DNA of 64,000 bases from Centropus unirufus (lineage: Eukaryota; Chordata; Aves; Cuculiformes; Centropidae), in assembly GCA_013397695.1 (NCBI GenBank), contig VYZI01000029.1, positions 3,501,510-3,565,509 of the forward strand, in the 5' to 3' direction. The position numbers and the translations under genes were made by a program. The notes beneath the pieces are model-generated. The model saw nothing but the letters and a program-made list of their open reading frames with translations. It was not told the origin of the DNA and searched no databases. Below are positions 38,638 through 49,272 of the stretch, piece by piece (position 1 is the first letter of the stretch; every line of letters begins with the position of its first letter).

Positions 38638-38692
38638 GTAATGGTGGGTAACCTTTCTGCAGTGTCCTTCCTCCACAAATCTGCTTCATGGT

Positions 38693-38709
38693 ACCAGCCC
38701 CGGGCTGGT
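38693..38709. repeat. GC-rich 17-bp inverted repeat near exon C donor
   Basis: ACCAGCCC, a central C, then GGGCTGGT form a perfect inverted repeat in otherwise AT-rich intron, about 55 nt after the donor. In RNA the arms could pair only after opening a few central bases. Confidence 0.75.
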
Positions 38710-40887
38710 GGCAGAGGGGTAGCCTTCTTCATTCAGTTCACCCCTGTTGGGTAGTTTGGAGTCATTCAAAAGCGGGCTAAGGTATTCACATTTTTTTTTG
38801 TACAGCAACTCATACATTTTTCATGAAGTCCTTTTGCAGAGGAGTACAATGTTTTGAACAGTTCCAGCAGCACTCAGACCCAATTTAGCATAGCTGTTAA
38901 CTAGCAAGTATATCTTTATTTGTGTGTATATCTATCTACGAGAGAGGGAAGGAGGAAAACTTCATCTTTTAAGAAGCTGCTGTTGCTTGTCAGTGTCTTA
39001 CTTCCTCAGATTGCAATTTCAGGCATTTAATGTGGTACTGGTTTAAAAAAAGAGATGTGCACCTGCTCTGAGTTGAAGAGCCTTTAAGTTGAGCACTTAA
39101 AATAATTACTCTGTTCTGAAAACATTGGCCATACTTACTGTTTCCAAAATTCATATAAACATATACAGGGTTTCTTCATTTACTTATTTAAATAACTGTA
39201 CATGAAATATTCAACATACTTGCTGGATTTGTCCTTCATATCATGATTTGTGAATTTAGAACTATTTGCAGCTTTTTTTATGACTGTGAAGACAGGTGAT
39301 GAATGTAATTCTGTGCATGTGTGCTTTATAGTCCATATTCTGCTTGAACGCCAAACAATTATCCTCCATCAAAATAAATACCTCAGTAAAGATCAATTCT
39401 TTGATTGGGATGGGTTTGGATGGAGTTTCAGTGACCCTGAAGTGGGTCCTCCAAAATACTTATTCCAGTCATGGAGTTTCAGTGCTTGCTTTACTGACTG
39501 TGTTAGCCCTTTTTGAAATGTTGGGGTTTTAGAAGTTTTTCTGAAAGCTGGATAGGTTGTGCTAAGGTGATTTGATTTTGTTTCTTAATTTCTTTTGTTT
39601 CTACTCTTGTTTATTTTTTAGAGATACCTTACTGCTTAAACCTTACCAAGAGCCTGTGTTTCAGTATCTTCCTCTCTGCCTTTCTTAGCTTGTTTCATTC
39701 CTTCATCCTTTGTCTCCTTCCTTGTCTTTTCTCCCTGTCGATTTTATGCCCCTGCTTCCTGGGCAGAAAATGGTCACTATGAGATTCTAGTGTCTAGTAT
39801 GTCTAGAGGGTTTCTTTCCTCTCTAGGAGCTCCTGAGACACTTAAGAGTGTCCTATTTTTCAAGAATTATTATGTTACTTTTTTTAGTTAGCAGAAGAAA
39901 CAGAAAGGAAGCTGTTAATCCGTAGGATTTTTTAAAAAAGAATATAAAAGCAAAGAAAATCAAAAAAAGGAAGAAAAAAAAAAAAGCTGGTTTCCAGTAC
40001 TGTTTTGTAAGCCATTGGTTAGATCAGACAGCACACTTCACCACCTGGATGAAGAGGGAAAAGCTGTTGAAAAGACCATTAGATAATATCTTGGTTTTCC
40101 CCCACCAGAGCTGTCCCAGGTAATATTATTTTTTGTTTGGGTAGTTATGTGTTTTGTCTGGCTTGCTGAAATAAAATTACTTCCGAGCATTGGAACTGTA
40201 CTATAAATTCTGTTTTGCTATTAGCAGAAGTAATTTTTCCCCCTTTTCCTTTGGCCCCCAGAGCTGCAAAAATAACCAACAGCAAACAGATGGCAGAGTG
40301 CCCTGCCTAAGAAGATTTATGTATTCCTAAGGAATAACCAGTTTAAAGGAAGATTCACAGAGGTTTTTTTGTTCAGATAATTCAGCCATTCGTTATTTCA
40401 TACAGTGCAAATCTGTTCAATGCAAGGCCATTTATCCTAGCAGTCTTTTGTATGGAGTAGTCATACTCTTTTTATTGTGTTATGCATTCTGAAATATTGG
40501 ATTTTTAATAATTTATACATTTATCTGGATTTTTTCTGCCAGTGCATTTGTGAGGTTTTCTTTTGTTCCACTTTTATTAATTCAAAGATTACCCAATGGA
40601 AAGTAAGTATGAGATGAACCAGAGGAGTTCAGTGCACCTCTTTTCCTCTGTGTGCGTGCAGACGCGCATCTAGATTGCTTTACACAGCCAGCCTCCACGA
40701 GTACACAGAACATGTTGGTACAGGGGGAACCAAAAGAGAAAATTAAGTGTGAATACACTATTTGGGGCACATGCAGTTGGAATGCTCCATTTCCCCCTGT
40801 TCTGACTCATCCTTCTGCTGGGGTCAAAGAAATGAAGGGCTAAGCTTAAGGCAAGTGTAAATACAGCACTTAAAATGATAATGTCTA

Positions 40888-40897
40888 GGGGGGGGGG
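40888..40897. repeat. G10 homopolymer
   Basis: Ten G in a row, a likely site of length variation and sequencing error. It is not a four-tract quadruplex motif. Confidence 0.8.
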
Positions 40898-43800
40898 AGC
40901 GCTTCGGAGTCAGCTCTGGCCCTGCATTTTGCCAAGTGCATGTGATGGGGGGGAGAACTTGCAGGTGATACCTACTTAGGGGCTTGAAAACGGCATTTTC
41001 TGTGACACAAAGACCATTTCTCCTGTCTGCATCTTGAGCTTCTTTTCCCGTTAGTGTAAAGTCACCTGCCCGTTGGATAAAGCAAGATTGAGTCCATGTG
41101 TAGGGCCAAACCCAAATGCAGTTGAGTGGCTGCTGATGAAGTCAAGTGTGGACATCAGTTAACTTGCTAACACACACTGAGCATCAACAGCTGTGGTTTC
41201 AGTTAGTGGCCACTGAAAAACAAAGGTAAGCAACAGGGAGAAGTTGGTTGCTTTGTTTTGGTCTGGGTTTTAGAGAGTGCAGTTGTGTTGCCTGTTTTGG
41301 GGTAGGAAGGTAGGTTTTAGTTACATTTGTTTTTAATCAAATGCAGTTTTAGGTTTTGCTCTCTAAAATAGAGGAAGATTGCTGATGGTGTTTGGAATTG
41401 TTTTCATATGGTTTTGGAGCTTCAGTACAGCTAAGTATGACACTGGTTTTGCCACACATTTTTATTAGTTTCTGTAACTCCTTATTACTAGTTGATCCTT
41501 TTCATTCTTTAGGTTTTTTTAATTAATGTCACAATTGAAAGGAAGGTAGTGTTCTGTATACTGGTACATCAGAAGTGGCTGTGGATCAAACAAGATTGCC
41601 AGCTTCTGCTAATAGAGAGCAATTTAGGAACACAGAAATTATGAGATCAGGGCAGACAGTTCCTTCTGGTAGAGTGTCCCTTATGGTAGAATATCCCATC
41701 CATAATAATACCAAAATCTTCAAGATAAAGTGCTATAATCCCTTCACAGTTGTGAAATAAATTGCCCCTCAGAAAACTTGTATAACCTCCACTGTCCTTT
41801 TGTTATATAAGTTTGCATTTCCCAGTTTTCTTTCAGATCTTTTCCCCCTGGTTTTATTTAATTAAATTCAGGCTTTAAAAAATATATATGATAAAAGGAA
41901 ACTTAAAAAACCAAACATACATAAAATAGTAATTTCGTGCACTGAGGTTTGTTAATTCTAGTGCAAGTTATCCTTAAAAACAAGTAATGCGGAGTTTGGA
42001 CCTCACAGATTTCCATATTGTGCTTGCACAGAAATGATCACTGTTAATCTCCGCTACCAATACAACAAGAAGGCATTAATCGCTTTATGCCACAAGGATC
42101 CTTTCCTGATATCCCTACCTCTGTCCTACCGAAACCTTCTCTTTTCTAGGTATTGTTATTCCCAACGGATTTTTAACATTGTCATACTTCAGGAAAAACG
42201 TGAAGTTCTAGGAAAAGTTACTTGCACTATGGGAATTAAAAGAATTTCCTTAAAAATAACTTTAGAAATGGATACAATACTTACATGTAAAAGGGTATTA
42301 TGTGTATTTTTTATTTCGTATTTATTTGCGTGAATCTCTGATAGAAAAAGCAATCATATTTATGAATGTGAAGCATTTTTTAGAAATCTTAATTGGTTTT
42401 TCTCTGGTTTGGAGATTGGTTACAATTTCATTTTTCTGAGAAATGGAAACCTTCATTTATTTCACTATTTTTTTGCTTTAACACATACCTTCATATGAGG
42501 TATTACATAATGCGCATTTAACTAAACTTTCTGAAGGCTGTCAGCAGTTGGCAACAGCTGAAGCATCCCATCACCTATACTCCAAACAAGTGGTGACTGG
42601 AGTCTTGTGGTCATTGTGTGACTGTAAATCAAGCCAGCTTCTGGCAAACAGGTGCCTGTGTCCCAAATTACATGCAGGTGTTATCTCTGGAATGAAACTT
42701 GGTAGGTGCAAAGGAGGTGAGGCACTAAGGGCCTTGGCGAGCCACTCCTTCCTTTTCAGATAAGGTGCCTGAGCACTGTGGGCTATGCTCATCCCCAAAA
42801 GGAGGTGGTCATTCATGGCAAGACATTAAGCAATGCTGTTGTCCCTCTTCTGTGTTTTCTGGGGGCGTAAAGAGATCCTCTTGCCAACTTCCCATGAGTC
42901 ACAAATTCACTGCTTTTTCTTCTTGTTTTGTTTGGAGGTTGAGTGCTCAGGGTGGAAAGGAGGAAGGAAAGTCTTACGAAGGATGTAACGTTCTGTTTTG
43001 TAGAGTGTGATTTGTTATTGCACTCGCAATAAAGAGGAAAAACAATGTTTGAAAAAAAAAACTCCTAGAGTCTTTCATCATCTTCTGGGACTGATAGAGC
43101 AGCCTTTAGCAAAAAAAAAAGGATACTTTGCTGCAGCTTTACTCATGTCAATATCTGCCTTTGAGTACATTAAATTCAGTGTGGAATAGTTAATTCAGGA
43201 CCTTGACCCATACTTGCTTTTTGAAATCATTCTAGCTCTTAAATGCTTATTATAAGCCAGAGGCTAGTACTTGAAACCTATTCACAGTACGCTACAACAC
43301 TTTTTGAGTCAAGATTTCCCTGTTATCCTCCTCTCTAAAATGTTTTATCCTTTGGTCTGCACTTCACACGCAGAATTATTAGTACCTGTGTAGAAAGAGA
43401 CCGTGTCTTATTTTAGCAGTTCCATGACAATAACAGTATTTCACTGCTCAGAAAGGGTCAAAGCAATGTTCTTGCTGTACCACTTTGCTAAAAAAAAAAT
43501 AAAAATGAAGGAATACTTGCTTGCAAATCGCTGGAGAGTACCTTTGCAAGAAGTTATGAAACAGCATTTCAATAGTGGATAGAAGAGTAGTTGTGGAAAC
43601 ATCTTGGGTAAAAGCTACAGGGAAATGGACAACCTTACAATTTGCTAGTCAAATCCTTGCAGATAGAAAGGTGGAAAGAAAGGGCGTGGATGAAGTAAAT
43701 AATTAAGAACAAGAGGTGAAAGAATTTGGGAAACTTTATTTTCATAATTGTTTCCAACTCCTGATAGTTATACTTGTACGTGGCAACAAGAAATATTCAA

Positions 43801-46175
43801 AAGCCATAAGGAACTGGTATTTTTACATGTCTAAACATGACTAATACAGTCACAATATGTGTGGTAACTTGGGTAACTTGCCCTTTACATGAAGCGTTAA
43901 CTTAAACCTTTCTGGAAAACAGATTATAAAGGAATTCTAATGGAAACAGGACTGCCAGGAGTGGGCACAATTATTCTATTCTTAGTGACAGAAATACGGT
44001 GTGCCAACCTAGATAACAGTGAGGTATTCACGGAGGATTTATCCATGCAGAATTCTAGTGAAGAAGCATGATTAACTTTGCTTTGTTTGACCTCTCTAAA
44101 GCAGTTTTAGAGGGGAAGGGTCATCTTTGGTTGCTTTGAAACTAAAACTAAGACTTCTTTTTTAACACTTTGCCAGAATTAAGCGTGTTACCTGCTATCA
44201 TGGATTTTTTGTAATAGTTCTGTACCCCGTTTTGAAACCAGGCTGTGGCATACATTTGACTATCTTATACATGGATTTTAAAAAAATCTCTAATAGGAAA
44301 ATACTTTTGTTTTAAAGTGTTGAATTCAAAACTAAAGATGTGTTAGGATGCCATCCTTCACTTCATAATGGCCACAAGCTGCCCCAACCCCTCAAACAGA
44401 GTGTAAGGGCAAAATGCATACAAATCACATGCTTAGTCAATGCCAGCTTCCCAGTATCACATTTTTTGGCTGTTTTGTTGAGTTTTCACACACATACATA
44501 AAAATAACAGCATTTTTAGCTGATCCCGATAGATTTTTATCTGCAGCTGCGTCACTTGAAAAAGGCTTTTTGTTCCAATTCTTGAAATCTTAAGTATTGC
44601 AAGTAATTTTTTTTTTAATCTCAGCTATGATTCATGTGTTGTGATGGCTTTAAGGGCTTGATTGGGCTACAAACATGCATTGAAAAAAACAAGAAAATGT
44701 GCCCATGAAAAACACCGGTAGTTTAAAGCTGAGCATTGAGCCTACAGTTGTAAACTCACATGGTACATGGCTGGGTAGGTTTTTTTGGCAGACCCGTAGT
44801 CTCAACCTGCAGTGATGCTGAAGATATTAGCAAATTAGCACTGCAAAGCTTGCCAGCGTATTCGCCAGAGTCCTGCTCATGCTCTCACTGCTGTAATTAA
44901 AACCAATTATTTTCTAAAACATAGTAATACATGAATATGTGCAATAATCATTTTGTAGTGGGCAATCTGTGAAGTATTTTTAAAGCTTCTTTTCCCTCTC
45001 CTATCTTTGGCTTGCTATCAGTGTGCCTGCTGCCTAGTGCAAACCAACATTCTCATTTTGCAGAGAGACATGTTAATCTGGTAACAATCAGATTTTATTT
45101 TTTTTAAGAATGAATCTTTGCCAATTCTTAAAATTTGTAAGTTTGAGAAATATATTCTTTCCTTTTTACTGCCCTGTAGGTTATTCTGTCCATTGTTTTT
45201 CTTATTGCTGATCGTCTTTTGAAAGAAGGGCATGAGGGTGAGAAAACAGGGAGAGGAAGGGAAGATAATCCTGTCTTTTGCAAATGCTACGCACGTGGTT
45301 TTCTGCAGGGAAAGAATCACCCGGTGTTTTTCTCTTGTTCTCTGATTATTTGCATTGATTCAGTGTCATGGCACTTCCTAGCATCTGCTCTGCCCACTAT
45401 TTTCTGCCTATTCATCTGAATGTTTCTTCTTGCATCTTCCCAGAAATCCAGGAACCCAGCGGCTCTGCAGCAATAATACTATACTTAGCCCTTGCATCTT
45501 CAGATAAAAAAACCCTTAAACTCCTCACATCCCTGGGAAACAACTGCGTGCCATTATCAGAGACAGACATTTGTGCGTTCATTATAGTCCCACCTCATTT
45601 TGGCAGAAGGGGAAGAAGTTGAGTGCTGCTTCTCCAGCAGAGCAGGGTTTACAGCTTGCAGTTCTGTAGTTAAGGCTCACAGCGGCTGAGCCATTCATGC
45701 TGAAGTCGGTAGGGGCAGGAATTATCTGCTGGACAGCAGCATTAATGCAGATGTAATTGGGAAATTCAGCCTTTCTCTTGGATTCCCCATTGCAGACAAA
45801 ATGCCATCATTTTCATTTACATCTGTCTGTTGCTAAAGGGAAGGTGCAGTGGTTCTTAAAGTCGACCGTTGTTCTGTTAAAATGTAATGGTCAAATATGG
45901 AAACAGTAGAAAACCCGGCAGCAGCGTGAAGAATGACTTTTACTCTGCAATAAAATGTTTGTTGTTGTTGCGTAGTGCTTGTACTCTCCTGTTTGTTCCC
46001 TTTTATTTCCTCCCTTCACCTGAAGTGCTTTCCAGGTCTCCAGATGCTGGTGTGACAAGCCAGAGGTGGGATCACCTCTGTTCCATGCGTCGCCACAGCC
46101 CTCCAGCAGGAAGCGTGCTTTTTCTGACAGAGCCAAACATAACCATGCTTAACTGTTTCTCCTGTTTTCGATTAG

Positions 46176-46285
46176 CACCTATGGGTCTTGCAGATATGAT
46201 GACACCCGGTGAGTCCAAACTACCCCTTCCTCTCAAAGCAGATGGCAAAGAAGAAGCCCCCCCTCAACCCGAGAGCAAGTCAAAG
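46176..46285 (+). CDS. ARID1B: ARID1B exon D: linker before the ARID domain
   Basis: Internal coding exon of 110 nt following gttttcgattag. The two leading bases CA complete Ala from exon C, and 36 full codons end exactly at the boundary (phase 0). The sequence starts PMGLADMMTPGESKLPLPLK and ends ADGKEEAPPQPESKSK. It contains a charged Lys/Glu patch and matches the BAF250b linker. The donor is AAG followed by GTATTT: the invariant GT is present, but positions +4 and +5 depart from the GTAAGT consensus, making it the weakest-looking donor of the seven. The frame continues open through the donor for 118 more codons to TAG at 46640-46642. An unspliced transcript would therefore add a long Phe/Leu-rich tail and not stop at once. 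Confidence 0.95.
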
Positions 46286-46392
46286 GTATTTACCACCTCC
46301 GCACGTGGTGTTGGTTCAGCCCGCAGAAGTCTGCTGTATTGTCCTTCATCTTCTGGTTTTGGCCTACCCACTTCTGTTCTTTCCTGCATGCC

Positions 46393-46464
46393 TTTTTTTT
46401 TTTTTGCAATCTCTTTGTTTCTTTTCTTTTTTGTTTGTTTGGTTTTGGTTTGTTTTTTTTTTTA
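46393..46464 (+). repeat. T-rich low-complexity tract
   Basis: Runs of T broken by TTTG and TTTC units, about 108 nt downstream of the exon D donor. Because the frame is open here, the retained form would encode a Phe-rich hydrophobic stretch (FFFFAISLFLFFFVCLVLVC). Confidence 0.85.
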
Positions 46465-46885
46465 CCTCTTCCTTCATTGTGTGGATCTGAAAGTTACTAG
46501 TTCTTACGGCATTTTAACTTGCGGGGGCAAAGCAACCCAAGCCAAAAGTTGCGTGGGCATTTGGCTGTGCCAGCTGGGTGGGGAAGAAGTGTCTTGCCTG
46601 GTTTCAATACTTGCAGCCATTTTTCTCTGCCTTCAGTTATAGCTTCCTGTTTTGGCCGCCTCAGCAGCAGCAGCATACCTTAATATTTTGCTTTCCTGCC
46701 TTATTTGATTAAAATAAGGTGAACGGCTTGGTTTTTGTTTTTGTTTTTTTTTCTTTCTTTCATAAGGGGAAACCCATGCTTAGCATTCCATGTGAGCTTG
46801 AAATAAGCATGGTGGCTTAGTGACTTTAGCCAAGCATCCAGCAAACTTCCCAAATTATACTAATTAACAATGTTGTTTTAATACC

Positions 46886-46966
46886 GTTTATATATATAAA
46901 AATATATTTATATATGTGTGTGTTTTATGTATGTGTCTCTCTGTTTATATATATTTTATATATAAA
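46886..46966. repeat. AT/GT-rich simple repeat
   Basis: Interrupted TATATA, TTTATATA and GTGTGT units of the usual vertebrate microsatellite type. Likely polymorphic in length. Confidence 0.8.
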
Positions 46967-47063
46967 GATTGGTCAGTCTGTTAAACTGGATGTATATTTT
47001 TGTTTTTAATAAAGTTTGCCCTGCCTTTTTCATATTATTTTTTTTTTTATTCCTCTACCACAG

Positions 47064-47222
47064 GATAGCTACAGCTCTCAGGGTATTTCTCAGCCCCCAA
47101 CCCCAGGCAACCTGCCAGTCCCTTCCCCAATGTCCCCAAGCTCTGCTAGCATCTCCTCATTTCATGGAGATGAAAGTGATAGCATTAGCAGCCCAGGCTG
47201 GCCAAAGACTCCATCAAGCCCT
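47064..47222 (+). CDS. ARID1B: ARID1B exon E: Ser/Pro-rich segment with SP/TP sites, frame-neutral
   Basis: Internal coding exon of 159 nt (53 codons, phase 0 on both sides) between cctctaccacag and GTAAGT. It begins DSYSSQGISQPPTPGNLPVP, continues SPMSPSSASISSFHGDESDS and ends ISSPGWPKTPSSP. Six Ser or Thr residues are followed by Pro (residues 13, 21, 24, 43, 49 and 52), possible targets of proline-directed kinases; modification is not shown by sequence. FHGDESDSISSPGWPKTP resembles a motif I recall in the paralogue ARID1A, which supports real coding. Being a multiple of three and phase 0 on both sides, it can be included or skipped without changing the frame, so it is a plausible cassette exon. 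The donor CCT then GTAAGT is strong in its intronic part. Confidence 0.95.
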
Positions 47223-47354
47223 GTAAGTGGCTCTGGTTCTTTTGGTTTTTGTTTATTTTTGTAATTAATTATATTTTAATGCTTGCTTGTTTGTTTTGTA
47301 AAATCCTTTTCTTCATTATTTATCCACTAAACAGTATTCTTTCTTTATAACACG

Positions 47355-47449
47355 GGGTACAAATTCTGCTCTCGGACACATGACTGTAAGTTCCACTGCC
47401 TGGCTTCAGTGGGGCCTGAGCATGCTTATCCAAGGGCAAAATTTGTCCC
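47355..47449. mobile_element. Short palindromic MITE-like element
   Basis: A 95-bp element has imperfect terminal inverted repeats. The left end reads GGGTACAAATTCTGCTCT; the right end read on the other strand is GGGACAAATTTTGCCCTT, continuing to a shared CATG. The centre contains 'ccactgcctggcttcagtgg', itself partly self-complementary (CCACTG...CAGTGG). From memory this layout matches an ancient amniote palindromic repeat seen in turtles, crocodilians and birds. I cannot name the family with certainty. It is probably a non-autonomous DNA-element remnant. Confidence 0.5.
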
Positions 47450-48918
47450 AACAGTACTTTGAAATAAGAAAGAGTAAAATTGCCTGTGTCATGCAAGTGT
47501 GCTGTCTGGTAATACAGCAGTTGTTGTGAAGAAAACATCCTTCCTGTAATGCATCAGCTTCCAAGCATGCCGACTGTGTTGTTAAGGACAATTCCATTTC
47601 TGTTCCTGGGCCCAAACTCCTTCACACAACTGACTTCACTCTGGTTGCTGCACTTGTCTTTGCTAGCATTAATCAAGGGGGAAAAAAACCCAAACAAATC
47701 AAAACAAAATGAGAAATTTTCTCCCCCATTGAAAGTAATATCCATCGAAGTTTAAATTGTAGACTCTGCACAGCAAAAAAGCTGTCATGTATATTTTTGA
47801 AACATTTTTAATTTTGCATTGTGTATTTGGAAATACAATCATTAGGTTATCGGGGCACAGTCTAAAGGATATGATTTCTGATTTGCTTCATTCAGTTATT
47901 TTGAAATAATCCACGTGTTGGGTATTAAAAACGCTCATGCATGTATGTTTTTGGAAAACTATTCTTTAGGTGAATAATGTTTATTCATTCTCATACAGGT
48001 TGTAAGCAAAAACCTGAAAGCTGTGTGGAGCTAAAAATGGATTTCATTATATATATCTATTTATGTACACACATGGAAAATCTATATACATATATAGAAA
48101 AGAGAATGCAGACATAAGCTGATACGGCCTATGGAGAGCAAATGTCTGCTTGGTCATTTTTGCTTTTTTTTTTTTAATTAGAAAAATTATGTTGTTCCTT
48201 TTTCCTTTCTCTTTACCAGTAGTAATAATGGTCATAATTTCTCTGTGGAAAAATACTGAAATATATTCTTGTGAGAAATATAAGGGGTTTTTTGCCCAAT
48301 ATTAATGTGCATTTAAATTAGCAACAATTGTTTTATAACGACTTAAGTTTCACAAAGGGAAACATCTCAAAGAGTATGTCTCAGGGCAAACAGAGGAAGG
48401 CCAATTGGAGGGAAAAAGATCTACTAATCCAAAAACCAGACATCTAGTGACTCCCCTGAGCAAAGGGGCAGCATGGCATGAAATGCTCCACCTTAACGTT
48501 TTGATGTTTATTTGGCAGCGACTTTGAGTCTCAGAAGGCAGCTGGTGTTACTTGTCCCCACAAAGTCTCATCTTTTTCTCAACAGTGATTCTGAAAGTGT
48601 GGTACCAAAAATTCTTGTTAGTTTTGCTTTGTAGTAATGTTCTGGATATTGCTTGAGTGGTTTTATGGAGCAAAGCAAGAGAGTTACTGCACAGGCTGTA
48701 CAAATCAAGTTGTCCTTCTACAAGGCTACCAAATGATAGTGCATTCCTGAGCTCATTGCAGAAACTGCATAACAAATCCTAGAGTCACCACGAACATGTT
48801 TTTTTCCCATGTAAAGATGCCAAAGTATGGTGTAGGAGAAAAGAAACACAGCAAGTTTGTGCTTTCAGTTTCTTCTGAATGCCCTTCTGTCCAAATGCTG
48901 CTGCATCTTTAGCTTCAG

Positions 48919-49272
48919 TTAAATTCGTGGTGTGTAGATATGGATAAATACAACGCTTTGGAATGACAGAAAAATAAATGCTGTAAATTGGCTGATTCCT
49001 TTTGTCCCATGAAGGCCAGTGTATTGGATAACTTCATCGACTTCAACAACAGCCTGACATAGACTGGAAAGATTGATTGCAGGCGTTTCGTTACACTTGA
49101 AAACAGCCTGAATTTGTTCATTAAATCCCAAAGCTGCTTCACGTGCTACAACTTCTCCATTCCAACAGAGAATAAAAGCAAGGGTGAATGGTCTGTGATT
49201 CACTTCACAGTATCCCTGTGATCCTACTAAGTGGATCCTCTCTTTCAGTAGTTTTATGTGGAAATGAGGCAT
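48919..49272 (-). other. Unassigned antisense open frame (117 codons)
   Basis: A minus-strand frame opens after a TAA just upstream of the ATG, runs 117 codons and ends in TAA. Its central part (KLLKERIHLVGSQGYCEVNH, then CWNGEVVAREAALGFNEQIQ) has balanced, protein-like composition, unlike the other chance ORFs here. I do not recognise a family. No poly(A) tail, splice sites or promoter are evident. It could be a fragment of a retrocopy, an exon of an antisense transcript, or chance. It is listed because it is the most protein-like unexplained frame in the window. Confidence 0.2.

Larger units (their letters stand above)
38638..46175 (+). other. ARID1B: ARID1B intron C-D (7538 nt)
   Basis: The intron runs from GTAATG to gttttcgattag. 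It has a 17-bp GC-rich inverted repeat 55 nt into the intron, a run of ten G at 40888-40897, and purine or A-rich runs near 39960-39985. I recognise no transposon and no exon. The reading frame of exon D stays open upstream to an ATG at 45887, but the acceptor at 46175 and the codon phase show that this is intron. Confidence 0.88.
46286..47063 (+). other. ARID1B: ARID1B intron D-E (778 nt), T-rich
   Basis: The shortest intron in the window, from GTATTT to cctctaccacag. It contains two U-rich tracts (46393-46464 and about 46731-46762), an alternating AT-rich tract (46886-46966) and a strong pyrimidine stretch before exon E (about 47026-47063). U-rich sequence this close to a weak donor is typical of regulated splicing by TIA1- or PTB-type proteins. 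That is inference from base composition only. Confidence 0.9.

Noticed and set aside
38638..38650. Alternative donor ten bases downstream of exon C
   Set aside because: Use would shift the frame, and the main donor CAG/GTAATG is the better match.
45887..46175. Open frame upstream of exon D that could be read as an extended or alternative first exon
   Set aside because: A normal acceptor at 46175 and exact codon phase with exon C explain exon D; the upstream translation has no similarity to BAF250b.
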